64,000 nucleotides of DNA, taken from NCBI GenBank assembly GCA_900546055.1, contig URBG01000001.1, positions 1-64,000 of the forward strand. The letters are read 5' to 3'. A program made the translations under genes and the position numbers. Within the stretch, counting starts at the first letter, position 1. Every line of letters begins with the position of its first letter. Shown in pieces: positions 34,850 to 44,036 of this stretch. The notes under the pieces are model-generated. The model had not been told where the DNA came from. It worked only from the letters and a program-made list of their open reading frames with translations, and ran no database searches. This stretch comes from an uncultured Mycoplasmatota bacterium (GTDB lineage Bacteria > Bacillota_I > Bacilli_A > RF39 > UBA660).

Positions 34850-36668
34850 CAAATTGTGAATTATATAGTTTAGCGTAGAAACCACCTTTTTTAAGAAGTT
34901 CTTCGTGATTTCCTTGTTCAACGATATCGCCTTCATTTAGTACTAAAATAAGATCAGCGTTTTTTATTGTCGATAAACGGTGAGCAATTATAAAGCTTGT
35001 TCTTCCTTGCATTAAATTATCCATGGCTTTTTGAATTAAAACTTCTGTTCTAGTATCAACACTACTAGTGGCTTCATCTAATATCAAAATTTTTGGATCA
35101 GCAAGGATTACTCTAGCAATTGTTAGTAATTGCTTTTGCCCTGAGGAAATGTTACTTGATTCTTCGTTAATTTCCATTTTATAACCATCTGGTAATGTTT
35201 TGATGTAATGGTCGATGTGAGCAGCTTTAGCTGTTTCAATAACTTCGTTATGGGTAGCATCTAGTTTGCCATATTTAATATTGTCTTCTATACTACCGCT
35301 AAATAACCAAGTGTCTTGTAATACCATCCCAAAATTGCTTCTTAATTTACTACGCTGATAATCTTTAATGTTGTGTCCATCAATAGAAATTTCGCCTTTA
35401 TTAACGTCATAAAAACGCATTAATAGTTTAACCAAAGTTGTTTTACCAGCCCCGGTTGGACCAACAATAGCGACTTTAGTTCCGGCTTTAATATTAGCAC
35501 TAAAATCTTTGATAATGATTTTGTCTTCGCTATATCCAAAAGATACATGGTTGAATTCGATATTACCTTTTATTTGTGAACCATCTAAAGCGTTTTTAAT
35601 GTCTTCTGGTTCCTCTTTTTCATCTAAAAATTCGAACACTCTTTCACTTGCGGCCATTAAAGCTTGAATTAAATTAGCAATTTGTGATACTTGGGATATT
35701 GGTTGGGTAAAGTTTCTGATATATTGAGTAAACGAAACAATAGAACCAACTTCAAGTTTATTTTTGATTACTAAGAATCCTCCCAGAATAACGACTACAA
35801 CGTAACCTAGATTACCGATGAATTTCATCATTGGTTGCATCATGCCTGATAGGAATTGACTTTTCCAACCTGATTCATATAAAGTGTCATTTAATTCTTT
35901 AAACTGTTTTGAAGCCTTTTCTTCGCCATTAAACGCTTTTACAATGCTATGCCCACCATAAGTTTCTTCGATGTGACCATTTATTTTTCCTAAGTAGTTT
36001 TGTTGAGTCATAAAGTATTTTTGTGATTTACTGACAATGATGAACATGATTAAAACGACAATTGGAATAATGGCTAAAGCGGCTAAAGTCATAATGCCAC
36101 TAATAGAAAGCATCATGACTAAGACACCAATCATCATAGTTACTGAAGAAATTAGCTGAGTTAAAGATTGATTTAGATTCATACTTATAGTATCAACGTC
36201 GTTAGTAATTCTAGATAAGATGTCTCCAGATTGCTTTTTATCAAAATATTTCATTGGTAATTTGTTTATTTTTTTGGCAATTTTTTGTCTTAAATCGTAA
36301 GAAAATTTTTGAGAAACACTGCTCATGATGAATCCTTGTATAAAGTTAAAAATGGTACTTAAAATATATAAACCAACTAAAAGTAAAATTATATTACCTA
36401 GTTTGGTGAAATCAATACCACTACCACCGGATACTTTAGAAATTAGTCCATTAAAAATTTCAGTAGTGGCATTTCCTAATATTTTAGGGCCAAATATACT
36501 AAATATAACACTACCTATGGCAAATATAATAACAAAGAAAATTCCAATTTTATATTTACCTAAGGATTTTATTAAGCGTTTAAATGTTCCTTTAAAGTCT
36601 TTGGCCTTTTCGGTAGTCATTGCACGGCCACCACCCATAGGTCCTTTTGGAGCAGATTTACCATTCAT
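34842..36668 (-). CDS. heterodimeric ABC exporter subunit with consensus catalytic Glu (EfrB/YfiC-like)
   Basis: A 608-residue half-transporter: a leader with a glycine-rich stretch (KGPMGGGRAM), six spans, then an ATPase domain. Walker A is VGPTGAGKTTL, Walker B plus catalytic Glu is ILILDEATS, the Q-loop is MVLQDTW and the switch His is IIAHRLS. Its ABC signature is ISSGQKQ, a departure from LSGGQ. AAGGAGG precedes the chosen ATG, which lies one base after the stop of the partner gene. With that partner it forms a type IV exporter for drugs or lipids. The altered signature should pair with the partner's Asp-type ATP site. Confidence 0.92.
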   Translation of the reverse strand: MNGKSAPKGPMGGGRAMTTEKAKDFKGTFKRLIKSLGKYKIGIFFVIIFAIGSVIFSIFGPKILGNATTEIFNGLISKVSGGSGIDFTKLGNIILLLVGLYILSTIFNFIQGFIMSSVSQKFSYDLRQKIAKKINKLPMKYFDKKQSGDILSRITNDVDTISMNLNQSLTQLISSVTMMIGVLVMMLSISGIMTLAALAIIPIVVLIMFIIVSKSQKYFMTQQNYLGKINGHIEETYGGHSIVKAFNGEEKASKQFKELNDTLYESGWKSQFLSGMMQPMMKFIGNLGYVVVVILGGFLVIKNKLEVGSIVSFTQYIRNFTQPISQVSQIANLIQALMAASERVFEFLDEKEEPEDIKNALDGSQIKGNIEFNHVSFGYSEDKIIIKDFSANIKAGTKVAIVGPTGAGKTTLVKLLMRFYDVNKGEISIDGHNIKDYQRSKLRSNFGMVLQDTWLFSGSIEDNIKYGKLDATHNEVIETAKAAHIDHYIKTLPDGYKMEINEESSNISSGQKQLLTIARVILADPKILILDEATSSVDTRTEVLIQKAMDNLMQGRTSFIIAHRLSTIKNADLILVLNEGDIVEQGNHEELLKKGGFYAKLYNSQFEE

Positions 36669-36669
36669 A

Positions 36670-38889
36670 TTAGACCTCCTCCTTTGATAATTGTGATAGA
36701 GCGATTTGCTTATAAATTTCACAATTTTCCATTAATTCTTTGTGAGTACCTTTACCTACTATTCTTCCTTCATCTAGAACAATGATTTGTTCGGCAGTCA
36801 TAATGGTACTGATACGCTGAGCGACAATGATTACGGTTTTGTCCTTGGTAATAGTTTTCAAATCATGACGAAGTTTAGAATCAGTTTTAAAGTCTAAGGC
36901 TGAGAAACTATCATCAAAGATGAATATTTCGGGATTGGTAGCGATAGCTCTTGCGATTGAAAGGCGTTGTCTTTGACCACCAGATACGTTTTTACCGCCT
37001 TGAGAGATTGGTGATTCAACACCTTTATCTAATTTACTAACAAATTCTTTAGATTGTGATATTTCTAAAGCTTTATCGATTTCTTCATCACTAGCGTTTT
37101 CATTGCCATAAGCAATATTAGATTTAATATCTCCAGAAAATAAGACACCTTTTTGGGGAACAAAACCAATTTTTGATCTAAGGTTATGCATGGTTACATC
37201 TTTAATGTTAACGCCATCAACAAATATTTCCCCTTCTGTAGTATCGAAAAATCTTGGTATTAAATTAATTACGGTGCTTTTACCACTCCCTGTTGAACCA
37301 ATTAATGCAGTTGTTTCTCCAGGTTTGGCGGTGAAATTGATATCAGTTATAACGTCGTAATCAGCATCCGGATAGCGGAAGCTAACATTTTTGAATTCAA
37401 CGTAGCCTTTTTTGTCTTCAATAAAATCTTTTGGATTTTTTGGATCAACAATAACGTTTTTAGTTGTAATAACTTCGTTAACACGGTTTAATGATACTAC
37501 GGCTCTTGGTAATACTACTGAGACCATAGAAATCATTAAGAATGACATAACTATTTCCATGGTATATTGCATGAAGGCCATCATGTCCCCTACTTGCATA
37601 CTTCCGGTATTAATATAACCAGCACCTACCCAAACAATAACAACCATAATTAAGTTCATAATTAACATCATTATAGGCATCATTAGAGCCATGGTACGGT
37701 TAACAAAAAGGTTTGTTTTCATTAAATCAACATTGGCTTTATCGAATCTTTTTTCTTCATGTTTTTCGCGGCTGAAGGCTCTGATAACGCTTAATCCGGA
37801 TAGTATTTCTCGAGATACGAGGTTGATTTTATCAACTAATTTTTGAATTAGTTTAAATTTAGGCATGGCGACAATAAATAGGACCATAACAACGAAGAAT
37901 ATTAAAGCGACAGCTACAGCTATAATCCAAGTCATTGAAGTATTAGTATTTAAAACTTTTATTACACCACCAATGGCCATGATTGGGGCATAGAAAACAA
38001 CACGTAAAAGCATGACTGTTAACATTTGAATTTGCTGAATGTCATTGGTGCTTCTTGTTATTAGTGATGCAGTCGAATAACGTTTAAATTCACTTGATGA
38101 AAAGTTAAGAACCTTATTAAATACAGAATCGCGGAGTCGTTGTCCTAAAGAAGCTGAAACTTTTGATGATAAGAAGGCAACGATGATTGTTAAGATCATA
38201 CTTATCATGGCAATACCAAGCATGAGTAATCCTGTTTGGATAACATAATTGGTTTGAATATCACCAGTATCAACACCAATGGATTCATATTCAGCTTTAA
38301 CTAAGTTAATAGAAGCTTGGGATATAATAGATGGCTCCATTTTTTCTAATTCTTTATTTACTTCTTTTAGTAATTTATTAATGCTTTCCTCTGGCATCTG
38401 TTTTAAAATTGTATAGATATCAACTTTATCTAGAGCACCATCATTTGGCATATTTTCTAAAAGTTTTTGTTTTATTTGAACGGCAGTTTTTTCGTTAGTT
38501 AAATAACTATCAATCATTAAGGCACGCTCAAAAAAATCATTTAAGATGTTTTTATCATTAGTTTTTTGATCTTTGAGAATATAAATATCTTCTTTTTCTA
38601 ATGCTGGATATTTATCAATGTTCTCTTTATTTTTATCTAATTTTTTATAATTTTCTTTAACGCTTTTCTTTTCATTATCGTCAGCAAAAATAAGCAAATT
38701 ATCTAATTTACTTTGACGAATAACGTCCGGAATTGAATTTTTAATTCCAGATTGCTGAATACCAACGTTAACCATATTTGAAGTATATTCAGGCAGTGAT
38801 AGGTCGCAGTAAGCTTGGATTACAAGTAATATGAAAATGAAAAGGATTGCTAATTTAGATTTTTTGAGATATTTAAATAGGTTGTTCAT
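36670..38889 (-). CDS. heterodimeric ABC exporter subunit with degenerate ATP site and large insertion (EfrA/YfiB-like)
   Basis: A 739-residue half-transporter, some 150 residues longer than usual. The extra part lies between spans 1 and 2 (about residues 35-215): a charged, helical outward domain. ATPase motifs: Walker A IGSTGSGKSTV, Q-loop VPQKG, consensus signature NVSGGQRQRLS, and Walker B IFIFDDSFS, where Asp replaces the catalytic Glu. This is the degenerate-site subunit pattern of LmrCD / TM287-288 / EfrAB. Its normal signature should pair with the neighbour's intact Walker B. It has its own promoter and AAGGAGG. Substrate unknown. Confidence 0.92.
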   Translation of the reverse strand: MNNLFKYLKKSKLAILFIFILLVIQAYCDLSLPEYTSNMVNVGIQQSGIKNSIPDVIRQSKLDNLLIFADDNEKKSVKENYKKLDKNKENIDKYPALEKEDIYILKDQKTNDKNILNDFFERALMIDSYLTNEKTAVQIKQKLLENMPNDGALDKVDIYTILKQMPEESINKLLKEVNKELEKMEPSIISQASINLVKAEYESIGVDTGDIQTNYVIQTGLLMLGIAMISMILTIIVAFLSSKVSASLGQRLRDSVFNKVLNFSSSEFKRYSTASLITRSTNDIQQIQMLTVMLLRVVFYAPIMAIGGVIKVLNTNTSMTWIIAVAVALIFFVVMVLFIVAMPKFKLIQKLVDKINLVSREILSGLSVIRAFSREKHEEKRFDKANVDLMKTNLFVNRTMALMMPIMMLIMNLIMVVIVWVGAGYINTGSMQVGDMMAFMQYTMEIVMSFLMISMVSVVLPRAVVSLNRVNEVITTKNVIVDPKNPKDFIEDKKGYVEFKNVSFRYPDADYDVITDINFTAKPGETTALIGSTGSGKSTVINLIPRFFDTTEGEIFVDGVNIKDVTMHNLRSKIGFVPQKGVLFSGDIKSNIAYGNENASDEEIDKALEISQSKEFVSKLDKGVESPISQGGKNVSGGQRQRLSIARAIATNPEIFIFDDSFSALDFKTDSKLRHDLKTITKDKTVIIVAQRISTIMTAEQIIVLDEGRIVGKGTHKELMENCEIYKQIALSQLSKEEV

Positions 38890-38911
38890 GGTTCCTCCTT
38901 TTTAGAAAATA

Positions 38912-38935
38912 AAAAGCTTTATTATAAGCTTTTTT
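38912..38935 (-). terminator. terminator of the deacetylase gene, overlapping the ABC promoter start site
   Basis: AAAAGCTT ATAATA AAGCTTTTT hairpin with T tract on the minus strand. It lies after the ABC promoter's minus-10, so only read-through RNA contains the whole hairpin. Confidence 0.75.
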
Positions 38936-38936
38936 A

Positions 38937-38965
38937 AGTATATTCCATTTAAAATTATATGTCAA
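38937..38965 (-). promoter_or_regulatory. promoter of the ABC exporter operon
   Basis: On the minus strand TTGACA (38965-38960) and TATACT (38942-38937), spacer 17. The predicted start, near 38930, falls in the 5' arm of the hairpin at 38912-38935. Confidence 0.8.
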
Positions 38966-38989
38966 CTGGTATAAAATAATTTTGGTTAT

Positions 38990-39832
38990 TTAGTTATTTA
39001 TATGGTGTCTAATTGACATTGTATCTTTGGTTATTCTAGCGAATGTATAACCGTTTTCTTTAGCGTATTTAATGATTTCTGGAAGTGCTTCAACTGTGGA
39101 TTTTTTAGCGGCTGTATCATGCATAAGAATAATATTAGTCCCATGATGTAAGTTCAGTTTGGTATTATGAATGATTTGATCTTTGGTTAATTTGCCAGAG
39201 GCATCACCTGAATCTACATTCCAATCAAAATAATAGTAGTTATTATTATTTAAAGTTGTGGTTATTCTAGTGACGATACCTTTATTATATTTTTTACTTA
39301 CGGTATTAGAACTGCCACCAGGGAGACGAACAATACGTGAGTGGTGTCCAGTAATATTATAAACTTTATCGTTTATTTGTTTCAGATCATTAAAGTAATT
39401 GTCATCGCTGGAATAGACATATTTATAATTATGAGTAAATGTGTGAAGTCCAATAGTATGACCTTCATTATAAGCGCGGCTAACAGTATTTGAATATTCA
39501 TCTATATGGCTGCCTATTACAAAGAATGTTGCCGGAACATTTTCTTTATTTAAAATATTTAATATGTCATTTGTTAAATAACTTGGTCCATCGTCAAAGG
39601 TTAAATATATTGTTTTATCAGATACTATTGAAGGAATAATTTCTTTTCTTTCTTCTTTTGGACGATGTTTTTTGATCGGAAGATCGGTACTGGGATTAAC
39701 GAAGGCTTTAGGGATTTCTTCATTTATTTTTTTTATGGTTATTTTAGGACTTGAAAGATAAACGATGTTTAAAAAAATTAAAATTAGAAATGTTGCAAGA
39801 ATTGTAAATTTTGTGATTATCTCTTTATGCAT
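38990..39832 (-). CDS. polysaccharide deacetylase (NodB domain)
   Basis: A 280-residue exported enzyme: one N-terminal span (about residues 9-28), a basic linker and a NodB domain from about residue 70. Motif 1 is YLTFDDGPS (D-D metal and base), motif 2 is HTFTHNY (H-x3-H type), motif 3 is VRLPGGSSNT, then DWNVDSGD and ILMHDT. It removes acetyl groups from GlcNAc or MurNAc, often giving lysozyme resistance. The C-terminus RHHINN echoes the YHHHINN end of the next upstream gene, so they are recent paralogues. Confidence 0.92.
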   Translation of the reverse strand: MHKEIITKFTILATFLILIFLNIVYLSSPKITIKKINEEIPKAFVNPSTDLPIKKHRPKEERKEIIPSIVSDKTIYLTFDDGPSYLTNDILNILNKENVPATFFVIGSHIDEYSNTVSRAYNEGHTIGLHTFTHNYKYVYSSDDNYFNDLKQINDKVYNITGHHSRIVRLPGGSSNTVSKKYNKGIVTRITTTLNNNNYYYFDWNVDSGDASGKLTKDQIIHNTKLNLHHGTNIILMHDTAAKKSTVEALPEIIKYAKENGYTFARITKDTMSIRHHINN

Positions 39833-39891
39833 AGTACTTCACCTTATATTTATTATATCATTTTTTCTTCAAAAAAACCACGATTGTAGCC

Positions 39892-41277
39892 TTAATTGTT
39901 GATGTGATGATGATAAGGCGTGGTACTTGAAGTTATACGGTCAAATGTATAGCCATTTTGTTTACCATATCTGATGATATTTCTTAATGCGTCCTTGGTA
40001 TAAGTGTTGATGTCGTGCATGAGAATGATATTAGCTTTGTTTTTACTTAGGCCTTTAACGACATTATTATAAACGCCACTGGCGGTTTTGGTTTCACCAG
40101 CATCACCGGATGAAACATTCCAATCATAATATTGATATCCCCTATTTATAACCTCTTTTGAAAGAGTCGTCATAATGCCTTTGGAGTATTTACGACTAAC
40201 TGTATTAGAAGATCCCCCGGCAAATCTAATTATTTTCGGATCATAGCCTGTGATATTTTTAACACGGTCTTCGGCTTTTTTAATATCATTAAAGAAACCT
40301 TCAACTGAAGAATAACATGTTTTATAATTATGAGAAAAAGTATGGATTGCAACGGTGTGTCCTTCATCGTATTCGCGTTTAATTAAATTATCAGGGCCAT
40401 GTCCAGTTATGAAAAATGTGGCTTTAACATTTTCCTCTTTTAAAATATCGAGGATAAGATTGGTCGTTCCTTGTTTTGGACCGTCATCAAAAGTTAAATA
40501 AATGGTTCCGGCTTTACCTGTACCATTTGCGACAGCGCGGCCAATTACTTTAACGGTTCTAGTAATGGTTGCTTGATTATTTTTACTATCAAGAACACTG
40601 TAAGTTATAGTATAGGTTCCGATTTTTGAAGTATCAACGCGGCCACTTGTTACAATTTTATTACTGATATCGCCATCGCAGTTATCAATGGCTGATACTC
40701 CAGGATCTTTATAGTTAGTGCCAACTACTATTTCAGTATGTTGACTTCCTTTTAATGTTAAAGTTGGAGCTGTTTTGTCATCATATGTAAGTTTCCTGCT
40801 CTTTTTGGCTTTATTACCTGATGAATCTTTAACTGTATAGATAACTTCGTCTTTTTTTAAGTTAGCTTTTATTTTACTGCTGATATCACCATCGTAATTG
40901 TCATTTGCTTTAGCGCCTTCATCTTGATATGTTTTATTAGGGCAGACTAATGTTTCTTCGTTTCCGTTTAAAGTGATCTCTGGCGCTTGTTTATCAATTA
41001 CTTTTACTGATTCGGTTTTAGTAAATTCTATAAAACCAATTTTTACTTTATATGTAATATTATAACTTCCTAATTTGTCAGTTTTTACTTTACTAATAAC
41101 TTTAGTTTTTGGGGTATAGTCAATACCAAATCTTGTTACTTTTAAATCTTCTTTATATTTTTCTCCAATATTTACTTCATGATTTTTTAAAGTAAATGTT
41201 GGTGGAACAAATAAATATATCAATGTTCCGATTATTAATAAAGAAATTACTGCAATTATTACATACTTCCACTTCAT
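39892..41277 (-). CDS. polysaccharide deacetylase with Ig-like (DUF5011) repeats
   Basis: A 461-residue exported enzyme. After one N-terminal span come Ig-like units: one partial (about 30-95) and two clear DUF5011-type repeats, each with the pattern D-x-x-A/P-x-I/L-T-L-x-G and NYDGDIS or NCDGDIS (about 96-165 and 170-243). The NodB domain then shows YLTFDDGPK, HTFSHNYK, IRFAGGSSNT, DWNVSSGDAG and ILMHDINT. It is probably a surface peptidoglycan or glycan deacetylase held out from the membrane by the repeats. Paralogue of the gene downstream. Confidence 0.92.
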   Translation of the reverse strand: MKWKYVIIAVISLLIIGTLIYLFVPPTFTLKNHEVNIGEKYKEDLKVTRFGIDYTPKTKVISKVKTDKLGSYNITYKVKIGFIEFTKTESVKVIDKQAPEITLNGNEETLVCPNKTYQDEGAKANDNYDGDISSKIKANLKKDEVIYTVKDSSGNKAKKSRKLTYDDKTAPTLTLKGSQHTEIVVGTNYKDPGVSAIDNCDGDISNKIVTSGRVDTSKIGTYTITYSVLDSKNNQATITRTVKVIGRAVANGTGKAGTIYLTFDDGPKQGTTNLILDILKEENVKATFFITGHGPDNLIKREYDEGHTVAIHTFSHNYKTCYSSVEGFFNDIKKAEDRVKNITGYDPKIIRFAGGSSNTVSRKYSKGIMTTLSKEVINRGYQYYDWNVSSGDAGETKTASGVYNNVVKGLSKNKANIILMHDINTYTKDALRNIIRYGKQNGYTFDRITSSTTPYHHHINN

Positions 41278-41335
41278 AGCATACCACCAATTTTAGTATA
41301 CCACGTTTAAATGCTTTTACAATTATTTTAAAAGA

Positions 41336-41358
41336 AAAGTTCATAATAAATGAACTTT
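41336..41358 (-). terminator. terminator after queH
   Basis: AAAGTTCAT / ATGAACTTT hairpin overlapping the queH stop, followed by a T-rich tract on the minus strand. Confidence 0.8.
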
Positions 41359-41977
41359 AATTAGTTATTTTAAATTTTTCTTCCATTTCTATTTTGGAAT
41401 ATTTACAACCACAATAATTTTGACGATATAAATTGTATTTTTTAGCTAATTCTGTACTACGCTTATAGCCTTCTCTCTTTTTGAAATCAGAATATAAATA
41501 ATTTATTTGATATTTTTCAGATAATAATTTTCCGATTTTGTTTAGTTTTTCTGAGTCTTTATATGGACTTACAGAAAGTGTGGTACAAAAGTAATCATAG
41601 TTGTTTTCTTTGGCTAATTTGGCGGTTTGTTCTAATCTAAAATAATAACATTTTGGGCATCTTTTACTGCCTTCTTTTTCGTCTTCTAAACCTTTAGCGA
41701 TGTTATTAAAATCTTCTTCGTGATAACCTATTTCTAATAGTTTTACCTCTGGAACCATCTTGCCAATAATTTCTTTTTGCGTTTCTAGCCTTTTTTGATA
41801 TTCAGCTTCAGGAAATATATTTGGATTATAATACAAAACAGTTATTTCAAAATAATTGGTAAGGTATTCTAGGACATAGCTGCTACATACACCGCAGCAG
41901 GCATGTAATAATAATTTAGGCCTACCCTCAATGTTTTCCAAAATTTCATCCAATACTTTTTGATAATTAGTTTTCAT
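41357..41977 (-). CDS. queH: epoxyqueuosine reductase QueH
   Basis: A 206-residue enzyme of the QueH (DUF208) family, which does the last step of queuosine tRNA modification, reducing epoxyqueuosine at position 34; it replaces the unrelated QueG. Cysteines for metal and iron-sulfur binding are in LLHACCGVCSS, KRCPKCYYF and NYCGCKYS. The ATG with AGGTGA upstream is preferred and overlaps the upstream PH-domain gene by 11 bases. Other queuosine genes are not in the window, so the cell may salvage a precursor. Confidence 0.93.
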   Translation of the reverse strand: MKTNYQKVLDEILENIEGRPKLLLHACCGVCSSYVLEYLTNYFEITVLYYNPNIFPEAEYQKRLETQKEIIGKMVPEVKLLEIGYHEEDFNNIAKGLEDEKEGSKRCPKCYYFRLEQTAKLAKENNYDYFCTTLSVSPYKDSEKLNKIGKLLSEKYQINYLYSDFKKREGYKRSTELAKKYNLYRQNYCGCKYSKIEMEEKFKITN

Positions 41978-43391
41978 TTGTTTCACCTAAGTACTGATTA
42001 ACAATGTTTTCTAAAATGCTTTTTTGAAATAATCCACTATTGAAATTACTATTTTGTAGTGGTCCAATTATATTAGCTTGAAGACTATATATTTTTGAAA
42101 TCGGTGTTAAAAGTTTTTTGTGAATGGAAATTAATTCAATATTAGAAAACTTAACAACTGTTGTTTTTTTATTAATTATTCCATTTTGAATAACAATCAT
42201 ATTGTTATCATAACCTATTTCTTTGGTTTTATATTGAGCAAAAGCAATGACAATTAGGAAAATGGCGCCAATTATAAACCAAAAACTTAATGCGCAAAGA
42301 CCTAAAAATACTATGATTAATGGTAATTTGGCAAGCAAATAATGTACTAGAGCTTGCTTAGTTTGATTTTCTAATTTAATTTGGTTTTGATATTCAGGAA
42401 CTATTTCATTTAAGATAATATTTTTTTCTTTTTCTTTTACATAAAGACTGATGATAGTTTTTTCATCTTCGTTTTCATTACCACCGAGTCCGGCATTTAC
42501 TACTTCAATTTCATAGTAATTGGCGATTCTAGCTTGAATAGTTTGCTTAATAATTACTGCATTTATACGATTGATTGGTAAACTATATTTATAGTTTGTA
42601 AAGGCACCATAAGATAATTTTATGGTATCTTCTGCTCTCGAAACTTTGAAATTATAATAGCTCAAATAGCTTTTTACTAAACTCCAAATTAATGGAACGA
42701 CAGCAATAATTCCAATGATTATTATAAAGATTAAGCCTTGAGCTAATAAGTCATTGATTCCGGCAATGATAATGAAACCATAAACTGCAATTAAAACAAT
42801 AAAGGCACTGATGTCAACAGAAAGCCACATATGTCTAAAGACGTCTACTGGTTTATAAGAAACGACGCTATCAATTTCTTTGTTTTCAAGTTCGATATTT
42901 TTCCCCATATGTTTTAATATATCGTTTTTTAAATTAATAGCAACATCTTCTTTAAAAACCAGTTTACTGTTAAAGGAATTAGCCTCGCTCATGTTTAAAT
43001 CGAATTTTAAGTTTGAAGTTCCTAGTAATTGTTCGATAATGTTACGTTTTATATTAACAGCAGCAATATCTGATAAATGAATAGTTGTTATTTTTTTGAA
43101 GATTTTCCCTTTTTCGATAATTAGATTTGTTTTTTCAATATAAAGGTAAGTATTTCGCCATCCAAAATAGAAAAATATTGCAAAAACAGCTAATGTTAGA
43201 ATGAAAACTATAACAGCAGTTAGAATAATGTTGCCATCTAGGCTAGTAATATATGATGAGGTTTTTTCAATTCCTTTTGTTCCTTCGTCTTGGAATACTT
43301 GAATGAAAAAGTAACCAGCAATAACAATAATCGCACCTAGGCTACTTAGAAGCCTTTCAAAGATGATAGATGGATGCATTCTAGTTTTCAT
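41967..43391 (-). CDS. bacterial PH-domain membrane protein, YdbT-like
   Basis: A 474-residue membrane protein with three bPH_2 (DUF304) repeats between pairs of spans. The repeats can be seen at about residues 75-150 (YLYIEKTNLIIEKGKIFK), 250-320 (FKVSRAEDTIKLSYGAFTNY) and 395-465 (IGYDNNMIVIQNGIINKK). YdbS/YdbT pairs are common in Bacilli, and some link to resistance to peptide antibiotics or to membrane stress; function here is unknown. GGAG precedes the ATG, which overlaps the upstream YdbS-like gene by 11 bases, so they are co-translated. Confidence 0.85.
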   Translation of the reverse strand: MKTRMHPSIIFERLLSSLGAIIVIAGYFFIQVFQDEGTKGIEKTSSYITSLDGNIILTAVIVFILTLAVFAIFFYFGWRNTYLYIEKTNLIIEKGKIFKKITTIHLSDIAAVNIKRNIIEQLLGTSNLKFDLNMSEANSFNSKLVFKEDVAINLKNDILKHMGKNIELENKEIDSVVSYKPVDVFRHMWLSVDISAFIVLIAVYGFIIIAGINDLLAQGLIFIIIIGIIAVVPLIWSLVKSYLSYYNFKVSRAEDTIKLSYGAFTNYKYSLPINRINAVIIKQTIQARIANYYEIEVVNAGLGGNENEDEKTIISLYVKEKEKNIILNEIVPEYQNQIKLENQTKQALVHYLLAKLPLIIVFLGLCALSFWFIIGAIFLIVIAFAQYKTKEIGYDNNMIVIQNGIINKKTTVVKFSNIELISIHKKLLTPISKIYSLQANIIGPLQNSNFNSGLFQKSILENIVNQYLGETNEN

Positions 43392-43866
43392 TTGGATTCT
43401 CCAATTTATGTTTTAATAAAGTGTTTACTTTGCTAACTATATCTTCGGCTTCTTTGGCGTTTAAAAATTTAATGTCAACAACACCTGCGGCAGTGAATAT
43501 ATTAACATTGGATAACTTAAACTGACGGTCGATCGGTCCGCTACTTAGTTCAATTTTTTGAATTCTTTTTATTTGAATAATAGATCTCGTTATTAGAAAT
43601 AATCCTTTTTTTACTTCTACTTTTTCATCAGTAACTAGATATTTATAACGACTATATCTGATTTTAGGATAAAGTAAAATATTTAATAAAACGTTGATTA
43701 AAATAAGGGTTCCTAGGGTTATAGTTATTGTATTACCTAGAGTCCCAATATCTCCGGTTAAAAGGAAATACATTATAATACCGCTTATTATAATAATAAT
43801 TGCACCTGAGATTAATGCGTTAATACGCATAACAGTAATGCCTTTTTTGTCTAATGATTGATACAT
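43381..43866 (-). CDS. bacterial PH-domain membrane protein, YdbS-like
   Basis: A 161-residue protein with two spans (about residues 17-36 and 45-65) and one bPH_2 domain (YKYLVTDEKVEVKKGLFLI and FTAAGVVDIKFLNAKEAED). It is the usual first partner of the YdbT-type gene that overlaps it. The ATG is set by AGGGAG upstream; a longer frame would begin before the ribosome site. A promoter (TTGTAA, TATAAT, spacer 16) lies 50 bases before. Confidence 0.85.
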   Translation of the reverse strand: MYQSLDKKGITVMRINALISGAIIIIISGIIMYFLLTGDIGTLGNTITITLGTLILINVLLNILLYPKIRYSRYKYLVTDEKVEVKKGLFLITRSIIQIKRIQKIELSSGPIDRQFKLSNVNIFTAAGVVDIKFLNAKEAEDIVSKVNTLLKHKLENPNEN

Positions 43867-43916
43867 TTTATCACTCCCTACTTGTAAAAGCAAAGACAAT
43901 GTTGCTTTATAATTAT

Positions 43917-43944
43917 ATTATAGCAAAAAACACTTGTTTTACAA
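43917..43944 (-). promoter_or_regulatory. promoter of the PH-domain operon
   Basis: On the minus strand TTGTAA (43944-43939) and TATAAT (43922-43917), spacer 16. The minus-35 lies in an imperfect inverted repeat (AAAACA ... TGTTTT). Confidence 0.65.
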
Positions 43945-43982
43945 ATGTTTTTAAGAAAATAAAGGAAATTTGCATTTAGGTG

Positions 43983-44011
43983 TTGACAAGGGCTTTTAAG
44001 GGGATTATAAT
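43983..44011 (+). promoter_or_regulatory. consensus sigma-A promoter for the 89-residue gene
   Basis: TTGACA at 43983-43988 and TATAAT at 44006-44011 with exactly 17 bases between: a perfect match, 26 bases before the ATG. Confidence 0.88.
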
Positions 44012-44036
44012 TTATTTTGCGTAAAGGAGGAATAAC

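Noticed and set aside
36325..36687. 120-codon open frame opposite the ABC exporter gene
   Set aside because: Antisense shadow; the minus-strand gene there has all ABC exporter motifs.
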